Below, in pieces: positions 35,592-43,511 of a DNA stretch of 61,765 nt (within the stretch, counting starts at the first letter, position 1; every line of letters starts with the position of its first letter). Origin of the DNA: Deltaproteobacteria bacterium (GTDB taxonomy: Bacteria; Desulfobacterota; Desulfomonilia; UBA1062). Position numbers and translations under genes: made by a program. The stretch is from NCBI GenBank assembly GCA_018433085.1, contig JAHDRW010000025.1, positions 1 to 61,765 on the forward strand. Reading direction: 5' to 3'. Below the pieces are notes generated by a model. That model searched no databases. It saw nothing but the letters and a program-made list of their open reading frames with translations, and had not been told where the DNA came from.

Positions 35592-36731
35592 ATGGCATTT
35601 CAGCTTACCGCCGAACAGGAAATGGTCAGGCTCATGGCAAGGGATTTTGCCGGAAGAGAGCTGGAGCCCTCTGCCGCGGTCCGGGAAAAGGACGGGATCT
35701 TCCCCCTGGACGTGATCCGCAAGATGGGAGAGCTGGGGCTGCTGGGGATGATGGTCCCCCCCGAGTACAACGGGGCCGATGCCGGGGCAGTGAGCTACTG
35801 CCTGGCCCTGCAGGAGATCGCCGGGGCCTGTGCCTCCACCGCGGTGACCATGTCGGTGGCAAACCTTTCCACCGAACCGCTGCTCAAGTTCGGAGACGAA
35901 GGGCAGAAACAACGCTACCTGGTCCCTCTCGCATCCGGAAAGGCGCTCGGGTGCTTTGCCGTCACCGAGCCGGGCGCCGGATCCGACCCGGGAGCGCTGC
36001 TGCTCAGGGCAGAGGAAAAGGGCGGTCACTATCTCATCAACGGCACCAAGGTATTCATCACCCACGGCGAGTATGCCGACGTGGTCAACCTCGTGGCCCG
36101 CACGGGCCCGGACAAGGGCAACAAGGGCCTTTCCGCCTTTGTCGTGGAAAAAGGCACCCCGGGGTTTTCCGTGGGCAAAAGGGAAGACAAGATGGGTCTG
36201 AGATCGTCAAACACCGTGGAGCTCGTCTTCGAAGACTGTCGCGTCCCGGCGGAAAACCTCGTGGGCAGGTTGGGCCAGGGCTTCAAGATCGCCATGACCG
36301 CCCTTGACAGCGGACGCATCGGGATCGCGTCACAGGCCGTGGGCATCGCCCGGGCATGCCTGAAGGAGGCGGTCGCGTATGCGAAGGAACGCAGGCAGTT
36401 CGGGAGAAGCATCAGCTCTTTTCAGGCGACCCAGTGGGCGATCTCCGACATGGCGACCGGCATCGAGGCGGCCCATCTTCTCACCCTGGCCGCCGCCGAC
36501 GACAAGGACCACGGGCTGCCCTTCACCCGGGCGGCGTCTATGGCCAAGCTCTTCGCCTCGGAGATGGCCAACAGGGCGGCCTATCAGGCCCTGCAGATTC
36601 ACGGGGGCTACGGGTATATGAAGGAGTTCAAGATCGAACGGCTCTACCGGGACGCGCGGGCCACGACCATCTATGAGGGGACCTCGGAGATCCAGCGGCT
36701 CGTCATTGCCCGGGAGCTTCTCAGAGGCTGA
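35592..36731 (+). CDS. Acyl-CoA dehydrogenase
   Basis: A 379-residue flavoenzyme of the acyl-CoA dehydrogenase family that introduces an alpha,beta double bond into acyl-CoA. FAD-binding segments CFAVTEPGAGSD and GTKVFITHGEYAD are present, followed by the helical RRQFGRSISSFQATQW and QIHGGYGYMKEF. The catalytic base is the Glu in IYEGTSEIQRL near residue 364, as in short- and medium-chain enzymes. It is complete and follows the HTH-cupin regulator by ten bases, in one operon. Electron acceptor genes (etfAB) are not in the window. Substrate chain length is not determinable. Confidence 0.95.
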   Translation: MAFQLTAEQEMVRLMARDFAGRELEPSAAVREKDGIFPLDVIRKMGELGLLGMMVPPEYNGADAGAVSYCLALQEIAGACASTAVTMSVANLSTEPLLKFGDEGQKQRYLVPLASGKALGCFAVTEPGAGSDPGALLLRAEEKGGHYLINGTKVFITHGEYADVVNLVARTGPDKGNKGLSAFVVEKGTPGFSVGKREDKMGLRSSNTVELVFEDCRVPAENLVGRLGQGFKIAMTALDSGRIGIASQAVGIARACLKEAVAYAKERRQFGRSISSFQATQWAISDMATGIEAAHLLTLAAADDKDHGLPFTRAASMAKLFASEMANRAAYQALQIHGGYGYMKEFKIERLYRDARATTIYEGTSEIQRLVIARELLRG

Positions 36732-36837
36732 GACCCCGGGCGGCAGTGGACGACGAACGCCCCGGCCTCAAGCTGCGGGGCGTCTCTGGAGACCTGGCTT
36801 TCGACCCAGGCTCAAAGGTGGGGAACCCGGAGAGCGA

Positions 36838-38502
36838 TCAAAAGGGCAGCTCCCCCGCCTCCCGGGGGAAGCGGGAAGTCCGGGACTGGTAGTCCAGCAG
36901 ATCGGCGGGCAGGCCGATGCTCGCCACCAGGGAGATAGTGTAGTTTCTCACGGCCGAGTTTCCGGCCTGATCATCGATATGCATGAACTCGCCCATGAAG
37001 GCAAGCGACTGGGCGCCCATCTTCCTCAGGTACTTCTCGATGTGCCAGCTGAGCCGGTAGCCCGCCTTTTTCTCCACGAGAGAGGCGCTGTCGTCACTGG
37101 CCTTTTTCTCCACATAGGAGACCATAGTGTCGACGGTGAGCGCCCCGGGGACGATCTGCACCGTGCCGGTCAGCGAGCCCTGGTAGGTCCTCACCCGGAC
37201 ATCCGACTCTTCCAGGAGATAATTCCGGTAGGTGAACACGGGCCTTAAAGAGAGCCACTGCCCGGGACTGATGCCGCACGCGAGCCGCGCCGTATGGGTC
37301 AGGCTGTCGTAGTCGCCTTCGGGCCGTGCGCTGTCCATGAAACGCGAGATAGAGTAGCTGGGCGCCAGAGCGAACGCCCCTTTTTTGTATGAGATGCTGA
37401 AATAGGTGGTCCGGGCCGTGCTGTCGACCTCGGAGGCAGAACCTGCGGGTTCGTCCGCGGATCGCCGAATGCTCAGGGACTGGCTGGCAAAGAGCACGGG
37501 CCAGCCGGTGCGGGCGAGCTTGTATCCGATCCTGCCGGTTCTGGAGACCGTGACGGGCAGGAGGTCATCCTCCACGCCGTTTCTGGACTGCAGCACGGAG
37601 AACGAGGCATACGACGAACCGAGGAGATACTGCGTATCCACGGACAGCTCTTCCCGGTCGTTCAGGGTATACGGGCTTGCGATGGTGTGGAAATTCTCGC
37701 CCAGGAGCTTGTACCCCAGGGCATAGGAGAACCTCTCGGTGGCGCCGGAGAGCCTGATTCTCCACGCCCTGTCGCCCATCGTCTGTTCCGCGTCTTCAGG
37801 GTCGTCGTACCGGCTGTAGCAGTACTCGCCTGTGAATCTGAGCAGGTTGCCGAAAACGCTTCCCTCGACTGCGGAGCTGTACGCCGTGCTCTCCCGGTAC
37901 GATGCATCGGAACCGGCGGAAGAGGCAGCCGGGCCGGCGTTACGGCTGTCCAGGTAGTGAAAGGTAAATCGCAAGTCCCTGTCTTCGAGAATGGTCCGGG
38001 TGACGCGTCCGCCCATCAGAATCCGGTCGGCGACCGGTTGCCCGAGGCCGCACCGGAAGCCCTGCTCTGGGCCGGCCCGCGTGGTGAAGGCCTCTGCCGT
38101 GTACCCGTCCTTGTGGACCCCGAGCAGGGCCCCCTTTCTTGACAGGTTCGGCGCGATAAGCTCGGACGACCGGATGTTCACGTCTCCCACCGCGGCCCGG
38201 ATATTCTCCTGCTCGTGCTGGAGCATGAACGTCTGGAAGCGAAACGAGTTGCTGTCCAATACCGGTCTTCCCTGATTTTCCAGGTGCCAGACGTTCAGAT
38301 CGCGGGCTGCGCTGTTGGTCGCGGCCCCTGCATGAATCGAAGCCGGGTCCGTCATCCCGTTTTGCAGACGTTCGGAGTCCGCGCGCTGCACCGCGAGCAG
38401 GGAAAGATCGTGTGCGCGCGCAGGGGTGCCGAAGGGGGTGGCCGTCAGGGCGCATACCCCGGAGAAACAGGCTGCCGCCAGCAGTATGAAGGATTTCCTC
38501 AT
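36838..38502 (-). CDS. Predicted outer-membrane beta-barrel protein, unknown function
   Basis: A 554-residue exported protein that I do not recognise. The first 30 residues form a signal peptide ending near ARAHD. The rest is rich in alternating hydrophobic/polar strands with aromatic residues, such as YFSISYKKGAFALAPSYSIS and LRPVFTYRNYLLEE, typical of an outer-membrane barrel, with charged turns between. No lipobox is seen. It is the first gene of the region that continues with lipoproteins A-D and diverges from lipoprotein A, so a link to that envelope system is possible. It might be a porin-like or surface-assembly protein; no family assignment is made. Confidence 0.65.
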   Translation of the reverse strand: MRKSFILLAAACFSGVCALTATPFGTPARAHDLSLLAVQRADSERLQNGMTDPASIHAGAATNSAARDLNVWHLENQGRPVLDSNSFRFQTFMLQHEQENIRAAVGDVNIRSSELIAPNLSRKGALLGVHKDGYTAEAFTTRAGPEQGFRCGLGQPVADRILMGGRVTRTILEDRDLRFTFHYLDSRNAGPAASSAGSDASYRESTAYSSAVEGSVFGNLLRFTGEYCYSRYDDPEDAEQTMGDRAWRIRLSGATERFSYALGYKLLGENFHTIASPYTLNDREELSVDTQYLLGSSYASFSVLQSRNGVEDDLLPVTVSRTGRIGYKLARTGWPVLFASQSLSIRRSADEPAGSASEVDSTARTTYFSISYKKGAFALAPSYSISRFMDSARPEGDYDSLTHTARLACGISPGQWLSLRPVFTYRNYLLEESDVRVRTYQGSLTGTVQIVPGALTVDTMVSYVEKKASDDSASLVEKKAGYRLSWHIEKYLRKMGAQSLAFMGEFMHIDDQAGNSAVRNYTISLVASIGLPADLLDYQSRTSRFPREAGELPF

Positions 38503-38583
38503 GCCGTATCTTCTAAAAAACTCGGTTGATTACCTCGTTCGAGACAGGCCGTCGGGTCGCCTTCTCACGTGTGCACGAAAGGG

Positions 38584-38621
38584 TTCATGTTCTTATCGGC
38601 CGGCCCGGAAAAGAACATGAA
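38584..38621. repeat. 11-base perfect inverted repeat
   Basis: TTCATGTTCTT (38584-38594) and AAGAACATGAA (38611-38621) flank a GC-rich 16-base centre. It lies 27 bases before the promoter-like pair of lipoprotein A and could be a regulator site for that promoter or for the divergent barrel gene, or a terminator-like stem. Confidence 0.45.
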
Positions 38622-38647
38622 GGAGATGCATTCTGGCGGCGGGTATG

Positions 38648-38675
38648 TTGAGCCGTGATGCGGCATGATTATTAT
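38648..38675 (+). promoter_or_regulatory. Promoter-like element of lipoprotein A
   Basis: TTGAGC (38648-38653), 16 bases, TATTAT (38670-38675). The same TTGAGCC...TATTAT pattern is found before lipoproteins B and D. It implies a leader of about 310 bases before the GTG start. Confidence 0.45.
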
Positions 38676-38950
38676 GTTTCCCATGAATGACACCGGGCGG
38701 TTCCCGTTGTATGCACACGATCGCTCGTGGGGGTCCGGTTCTTTGTTTCATGCCGGTCGGCTCTTTGAGGCAGAACGTGATGGAGTAGGGCAGGCAGGTA
38801 TGTCATACGATATCCATTCCTTAACCATGAAGGGAACGGACAGACAACTCTGTCAGGGTTTCCCCTCGACCAGGATCTTCCCTTGTCCGACCCAGCGCCA
38901 TCACGTGTGCCCCGTTCTCAAAGGCTGAATCTTTCCGCCGGATGGAGGAT

Positions 38951-38974
38951 CCCCGCCTTTAAAAAGCGGCGGGG
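38951..38974 (+). promoter_or_regulatory. Stem-loop adjoining the lipoprotein A ribosome site
   Basis: CCCCGCC and GGCGGGG form a 7-base stem with a 10-base loop that ends three bases before the GGGGG ribosome site of lipoprotein A. It could influence translation or mRNA stability. Confidence 0.4.
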
Positions 38975-38988
38975 AAAGGGGGAACAAG

Positions 38989-40122
38989 GTGAAGGGGAGG
39001 TTGCTTATCTTGGCGGGCCTGCTTGCCGGGTCTTCGAGCATATCGCTCTTCACGGTGTCGTGCGATGTCGACGATTATGACCCGCAGGCCGTGGCAGTGG
39101 GGGCGGAGGTCGAGTTCACCGAGAGTCTGGGCTTCGAGCTCGTTATCCCCCGGGGAGAAAACCGGCTCAGGTTCCGGCGCAACGACCGGATGGGGAACAG
39201 AAATCTGGCGGTCAGTACCCCGGATGCCGGCAACCTCACCGGGGTGATCTTCCCGGTCGGTAATCGGCTGCTCGTCGGCACGGGCTCCAGGCTGGACGCG
39301 GAGGCTGCCGGTTTCTGGAGCACCGCCACGGACTCATTCTCCGTGGTGGTCCAAGAGGATATCGTCATCGAAGAGGAGTTTCCCGTTCTCCGGGAATACG
39401 CACCTTCCCGGGGCGGGTTCGTCGTCTCGGACGGGGACCAGACCATTCTGGCCGCCTTTGTCCCGGTATCGGGTCAAGACGGCGTGAGCCTCAGCCTGAA
39501 CGGGGGAGAACCCGTCCTGTACACGGTCGATGCCTTCGAGGACTTTATCGGTACGGCCGCCGAGGTATGGATGCGCAAGGCGTCGCTCGGGTATTTTATC
39601 CTGGATTATCTCATGGACCAGATCTTCTTCGTGTCCGACACCATGAACGTTATCGAGACCCATGGCGGAAACCTTGCGGCAGAGGGGGGCATCACCTTTC
39701 TCTGTGACTCGCTCGTCCCGGGCTCGGATCCGGACCCCTTGAGGCCGGAGTATACCCGGACACTGACGTGGTCCGATGTCAACGGCAGCGGCATACCGGA
39801 TTCCGGGGACGGTTTCCGTTGGCTGTTTTTCGCCTGCTGGGAAAACGATCCGGGCGACCTCATGGACGACTTGGCGGAAGGGATTGTCGACTTCTCGGGG
39901 TTCACTGTCGAGAGAAAACAGCGGGACGGACGGCAGGTGATTACCGGGTTCGGGTTTGTTTCAGGTGCGGGGCAACCCGCGGGCGTGCTCTACAAGGATT
40001 TCACCTGGATTCGGATCGAAGAGGAGTTCCCGGGGTCGTTCACCTTCGATCCCTTCAAGGACTTCACCATAAGCGGAGGCCTTGATATCGTCTTTGACGC
40101 TACAGGCGGGCGGGAGCCCTGA
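38989..40122 (+). CDS. Paralogous lipoprotein A with EF-hand-like loop
   Basis: A 377-residue predicted lipoprotein, one of four paralogues here. The signal peptide ends in VSC with Cys25, followed by acidic DVDDYD. A beta-rich N-terminal part (to about 185) is followed by the helical segment VWMRKASLGYFILDYLMDQI, then the shared C-terminal module: Cys239 in ITFLC, a 12-residue acidic loop from Asp263 to Asp274 (DVNGSGIPDSGD), FRW, and Cys283 in ACW. The loop places D/N/S residues at positions 1, 3, 5, 9 and 12, like an EF-hand or dockerin loop, so calcium binding is inferred. The start is GTG with GGGGG ahead. It diverges from the barrel protein. I know no named family; function is unknown. 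Confidence 0.75.
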   Translation: MKGRLLILAGLLAGSSSISLFTVSCDVDDYDPQAVAVGAEVEFTESLGFELVIPRGENRLRFRRNDRMGNRNLAVSTPDAGNLTGVIFPVGNRLLVGTGSRLDAEAAGFWSTATDSFSVVVQEDIVIEEEFPVLREYAPSRGGFVVSDGDQTILAAFVPVSGQDGVSLSLNGGEPVLYTVDAFEDFIGTAAEVWMRKASLGYFILDYLMDQIFFVSDTMNVIETHGGNLAAEGGITFLCDSLVPGSDPDPLRPEYTRTLTWSDVNGSGIPDSGDGFRWLFFACWENDPGDLMDDLAEGIVDFSGFTVERKQRDGRQVITGFGFVSGAGQPAGVLYKDFTWIRIEEEFPGSFTFDPFKDFTISGGLDIVFDATGGREP

Positions 40123-40451
40123 TCTTTGTGCAGTGACGCCCCTGGGCGGGCATTTCCCCGGCTCCCCGGGCGATTCGCCGTGTTCGGGTTAAAGGGGGGG
40201 GCGTTACCGGCGTTCCGGTAGAAGGCGGAAGCCCCTAAGCCTCGGGGAGGGCTAAAGGATCAGGATCCGTAACAGGGGAGATTCCCGGGAAGTTTTTGGC
40301 TTGACAACCTTGTATGCATTGTATGCATTCCATAATGAGAACTTTAGGCGGTTTGTCTGTATCTTGCTTGTAGTGGCGGGAGTGAGGGTCGTGTAATCTC
40401 AGGGGTGCGTGACTGCTCTTTGCAAGGGTTGGAAGATGCACAGCCATTGAT
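40123..40451. other. Intergenic region with GC-rich foldable segment and tandem repeat
   Basis: About 330 bases between lipoprotein A and the PAS kinase. The segment 40210-40290 is GC-rich and can fold (for example AGCCC with GGGCT), but it matches no riboswitch class I can recognise. TTGACA at 40301-40306 and the tandem repeat at 40310-40327 lie closer to the kinase. Confidence 0.35.
40310..40327. repeat. Tandem repeat of TTGTATGCA
   Basis: Two exact copies of TTGTATGCA, immediately head to tail, lie four bases after a TTGACA hexamer and about 125 bases before the PAS kinase start. The position could block a promoter. The same half-site makes the palindrome at 19963-19981. Confidence 0.4.
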
Positions 40452-42419
40452 ATGCATTTCCACGATGGGTCCCCCAAAAACCTTGAAGGGATTTTCCATA
40501 CCATGTCCAGTGCAAAATGTGCTCAAACAGGGAAAAATAATCTCAACGCATCCGAGGCAAGGGAGGTCATCGATTCCCTGAGTCTGGGGATTGTCTGCCT
40601 GGACCGCGATGCCCGCGTTTCCTGCCTGAACCCCCCGGTGCCGGGTCTGCTGCACAGGCCGGACGAGGGTCTGCAGGGCAAGGTTTTCTGGGACCTGCTT
40701 CCCGACGGCCTCGGCGAACGGTTCGCTGCGGCGTTCCGGAGCGCGCTGGACAGCAACGCGCCGGTCCGTCTTGAGGCTCATTATCCTGCCCCGTTCGCGC
40801 GATTGCTCGACTGCCGTTTTTTCCCCACCTCCAGGGGCGTCACCCTGACACTGGAGGACATCACCGAGCGCAACCGGGTGGAGGAGGAGCTGCGCTTCAT
40901 CGAGAACATACACCGGTTTCATTTCTCGCACAGCAACGACGTTATCTATTTCTATGACAACGATTTAAAGGTCTTGAGCGTCTCGCCAAACGTGGAAAGG
41001 ATCCTGGGATACCGGCCCGAGGAGATTGTCGGCAGGTATTTCCCGGAGCTGGGCATACTCTACCGTGGTGATATGAAGAGGGCGTCCTCGGATGCGCTCT
41101 TCGTGCTTTCCGGGAGCACCGTCCGCACCTCGGTCTACCGGTTTGTCGCCAAGGACGGAACCATGCGCTACGGCGACACGAGCGGGCTGCCCCTCATGCG
41201 CAACGGCCGGGTGGCTGGCGTGATCTCCGTGGCCAGGGACATCACCGACCGTAAAAAGGCCGAGGCGGCCATCCGCGAGTCGGAAGAACAATACCGGCTG
41301 GTGGTGGAGAATGCCAACGAGGGCATCACTGTGGTGCAGGACGGTGTGTTGTGCTTTGTGAACCCGAAGATCTCCGAGCTCATGGGCCATGCAGAGGAAG
41401 ATCTGATCGGCAAGCCCGTTGCCCCATTCATTCATCCGGATGACCGGGAGCTGATGATGAGCAGGCATGCCAGGCGGACGAAAGGTGAATCCATACCCGC
41501 GGTCTATTCCTTCCGGATGATCGACAGGCAGGGAAACGTCCGGTGGCTGGAGATCAATGCCGTCAGGGTTACCTGGGAGGGCAGGCCGGCAACGCTGAAT
41601 TTCCTGACCGATATCAGCGAGCGGGTCCGGGCGGAGCAGGACCGGAAGAAGTTCGAGGAGCAGCTCACGCAGTCTCAGAAGATCGAGGCCCTGGGCTCCT
41701 TCGCCGGAGGCATCGCCCATGGCTTGAACAATTTCATCTATCCGGTGATCATCAACACGGAGTTGCTGCTGGAAGATGCAGCACCGGGCAGCAGGGAGCA
41801 GGAGGTCCTTCAGCAGACCCTGAGCGCGGCCTGCAGGCAGCGGGACCTGGTAAGGCAGATCCTCTTTTTCAGTCGGCGGAGCGGGCCGAAACCGAGCCCG
41901 GTGCAGGTCGTGCCCCTGCTGGAGGAAACGATCAGTTTCTTGAGGTCCTCCATCCCCAGCACGATCGAGATACGCAAGGACATTCATGCCCGCTGGGATA
42001 CGGTCATGGGCGACGCCTCGCAGATCCAGCAGATCATCATGAACCTCTGCAGGAACGCGGCCGACGCCATGGAAGCGCAGCAGGGCATGATCGAGATAAG
42101 GCTCGATAACGTCGAACTCAATACCCTGGAAGGCCATCCCGGGCTCAAACCCGGAAGGTTTCTTCAGCTTTCGGTGAGAGATGACGGGTGCGGAATGACC
42201 GGCGAGGTGATGGGGCATATCTTCGAACCGTTTTTCACCACCAAGGAGGTGGGCAAGGGCAGCGGCATGGGGCTGCCGGCCGTCCACGGCATCGTGAAGG
42301 GCCACGGCGGCGCCATAACGGTTCGCAGTGAGAAGGGCGGGGGGGCCCTGTTCTCGGTGTATCTGCCGGTGCACGACAACCGGGACCGGAAAGAGGTCTC
42401 GTCTGAATCTTCCTTCTGA
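40452..42419 (+). CDS. Multi-PAS histidine kinase lacking the usual H-box acid
   Basis: A soluble 655-residue sensor kinase with three PAS domains (about 35-145, 150-275 and 280-395), HisKA and HATPase domains, and no receiver. The phosphoacceptor segment is GGIAHGLNN with His423 followed by Gly424, where this family and its two relatives in the window have Asp. The ATPase has DDGCGM and GSGMGLPAVHG. The conserved acid normally helps phosphotransfer and dephosphorylation, so activity may be altered. An ATG at 40452 or one at 40503 could be the start; neither has a strong ribosome site. It lies between lipoprotein A and the acyltransferase; no response regulator adjoins it. Confidence 0.9.
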   Translation: MHFHDGSPKNLEGIFHTMSSAKCAQTGKNNLNASEAREVIDSLSLGIVCLDRDARVSCLNPPVPGLLHRPDEGLQGKVFWDLLPDGLGERFAAAFRSALDSNAPVRLEAHYPAPFARLLDCRFFPTSRGVTLTLEDITERNRVEEELRFIENIHRFHFSHSNDVIYFYDNDLKVLSVSPNVERILGYRPEEIVGRYFPELGILYRGDMKRASSDALFVLSGSTVRTSVYRFVAKDGTMRYGDTSGLPLMRNGRVAGVISVARDITDRKKAEAAIRESEEQYRLVVENANEGITVVQDGVLCFVNPKISELMGHAEEDLIGKPVAPFIHPDDRELMMSRHARRTKGESIPAVYSFRMIDRQGNVRWLEINAVRVTWEGRPATLNFLTDISERVRAEQDRKKFEEQLTQSQKIEALGSFAGGIAHGLNNFIYPVIINTELLLEDAAPGSREQEVLQQTLSAACRQRDLVRQILFFSRRSGPKPSPVQVVPLLEETISFLRSSIPSTIEIRKDIHARWDTVMGDASQIQQIIMNLCRNAADAMEAQQGMIEIRLDNVELNTLEGHPGLKPGRFLQLSVRDDGCGMTGEVMGHIFEPFFTTKEVGKGSGMGLPAVHGIVKGHGGAITVRSEKGGGALFSVYLPVHDNRDRKEVSSESSF

Positions 42420-42437
42420 GGCGGCTTCTTGAGGGCT

Positions 42438-42465
42438 TTGAAGGTGGGGCCGTATTCCCCTTCAA
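42438..42465 (+). terminator. Possible hairpin terminator after the PAS kinase
   Basis: TTGAAGG (42438-42444) and CCTTCAA (42459-42465) pair, with further G-C pairing inside. No T-run follows, so termination is uncertain. Confidence 0.3.
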
Positions 42466-42669
42466 TAGAGCGGTCCAACAGGGTCGAAGGGTTTGCCGCT
42501 GAAGGTCCGCATCATTGGTTCCGACGGTCAGTTATGCTAATTCACGATTGAATCAGCCCACCGTTTCACGCGATGCGCTCAAGGGTTTGCGATTGTTTTA
42601 CATGGGTGAGCCGGTTATCCGTGCTATAAAGACCACAGATCGCGCATCACGAGAAAGGAACCGGCTCAC

Positions 42670-43290
42670 ATGCAGTATACGGTCTTCGACACCCCTGTCC
42701 TCAAGTCGGTTTTCCGCCTGATCTCTCTCGTCTATCTGAAGGCATGCGGCTGGAAGGTCGCGGGCAGGGCTCCCGAGGGTCCGAGGAACATGGTGATCGC
42801 CGCCTTCCATACCTCAAACTGGGACTTCCCTATCGGCCTGTCCATTGCCTTCGTCCTTGGCATCAAGATCTACTGGGTCGGGAAAGACGCCCTGTTCAGG
42901 CCCCCCTTCGGCCCGCTCATGCGCTGGATGGGCGGCATACCGGTCAACCGCAGGGGGCCGCACGACACGGTCTCGCGCACCATTCGGGTCTTTCTCGAGC
43001 ACGATCGCCTGAATCTCGCCATTGCACCAGAGGGCACCCGGTGGAAGGCCCCCTACTGGAAGACCGGGTTTTACCATATCGCAAATGGGGCTAAGGTGCC
43101 GATCGTGCTGGGTTTTCTCGACTACCGGCGCAAGGTAGGAGGCGTCGGGCCCACGGTGGTCCCGACCGGTGATATCGAGGCGGACATGGAAAAAATCCGC
43201 AGATTCTACGCCGGGGTAGTTGCCAGATATCCCGAAAACGCCTGTCTTCCCTCGTTGAAACCCGGTGAGGCCCGGCGGCCAGGGACCTGA
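42670..43290 (+). CDS. PlsC-type lysophospholipid acyltransferase-like protein
   Basis: A 206-residue acyltransferase of the PlsC superfamily. The catalytic box is HTSNWDF (HxxxxD, near residue 46), block II is GKDALFRPPFGPLMRWMGGIPVNR, and the substrate block is APEGTRWKAPYWKTGFYHIA. Acyl transfer to a lysophospholipid, glycerol phosphate or similar acceptor at the inner membrane is expected. It is shorter than enteric PlsC, like a branch common in many Gram-negatives and often annotated as glycerol acyltransferase. AAAGGAA precedes the ATG. It lies between the PAS kinase and lipoprotein B, with a terminator-like hairpin after it, so it is probably not in the lipoprotein transcripts. Confidence 0.88.
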   Translation: MQYTVFDTPVLKSVFRLISLVYLKACGWKVAGRAPEGPRNMVIAAFHTSNWDFPIGLSIAFVLGIKIYWVGKDALFRPPFGPLMRWMGGIPVNRRGPHDTVSRTIRVFLEHDRLNLAIAPEGTRWKAPYWKTGFYHIANGAKVPIVLGFLDYRRKVGGVGPTVVPTGDIEADMEKIRRFYAGVVARYPENACLPSLKPGEARRPGT

Positions 43291-43299
43291 AGATCGCTG

Positions 43300-43334
43300 C
43301 AGCCGGCCTGCATGCTTGAGCCCCGGACCGGCTG
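43300..43334 (+). terminator. Hairpin terminator after the acyltransferase
   Basis: CAGCCGG (43300-43306) and CCGGCTG (43328-43334) form a 7-base stem; a T/A-rich tail TTCCTATTATTATTCTTT follows. The promoter-like pair for lipoprotein B overlaps it, so the element may both end one transcript and start the next. Confidence 0.45.
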
Positions 43335-43344
43335 TTCCTATTAT
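43316..43344 (+). promoter_or_regulatory. Promoter-like element of lipoprotein B
   Basis: TTGAGC (43316-43321), 17 bases, TATTAT (43339-43344), sharing GCTTGAGCC and TATTATTA with the element before lipoprotein D. The implied leader is about 165 bases. Confidence 0.45.
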
Positions 43345-43511
43345 TATTCTTTGCCCGCAGACGACGTGCCTGACAGTCATACTCCCCTTGTGTGCGCAGC
43401 TTTTCTTCCGGGCATGTCCGAAGGGCCTGAGGTTTGCCGGCACACCGGCTGTGTGCCCATCTGAACGAACTTTCCGTGCGCTCGATGGATAGGGGGAGGA
43501 AGGGGGAGCAG

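Larger units (their letters stand above)
38503..38988. other. Divergent intergenic region with structured leader of lipoprotein A
   Basis: Nearly 490 bases holding an 11-base inverted repeat (38584-38621), a promoter-like pair (38648-38675) and a hairpin (38951-38974) just before the lipoprotein A ribosome site. An 87-codon frame at 38665-38928 has no ribosome site and is not called. Confidence 0.45.

Noticed and set aside
38665..38928. An 87-codon plus-strand frame before lipoprotein A
   Set aside because: No ribosome site and no family features; the region is better read as the promoter and leader of lipoprotein A.
40200..40300. Possible cyclic di-GMP riboswitch before the PAS kinase
   Set aside because: The segment is GC-rich and foldable and contains AAGCC-like pieces, but the conserved GGCAAACC and GACGCAAAGCC elements are missing.
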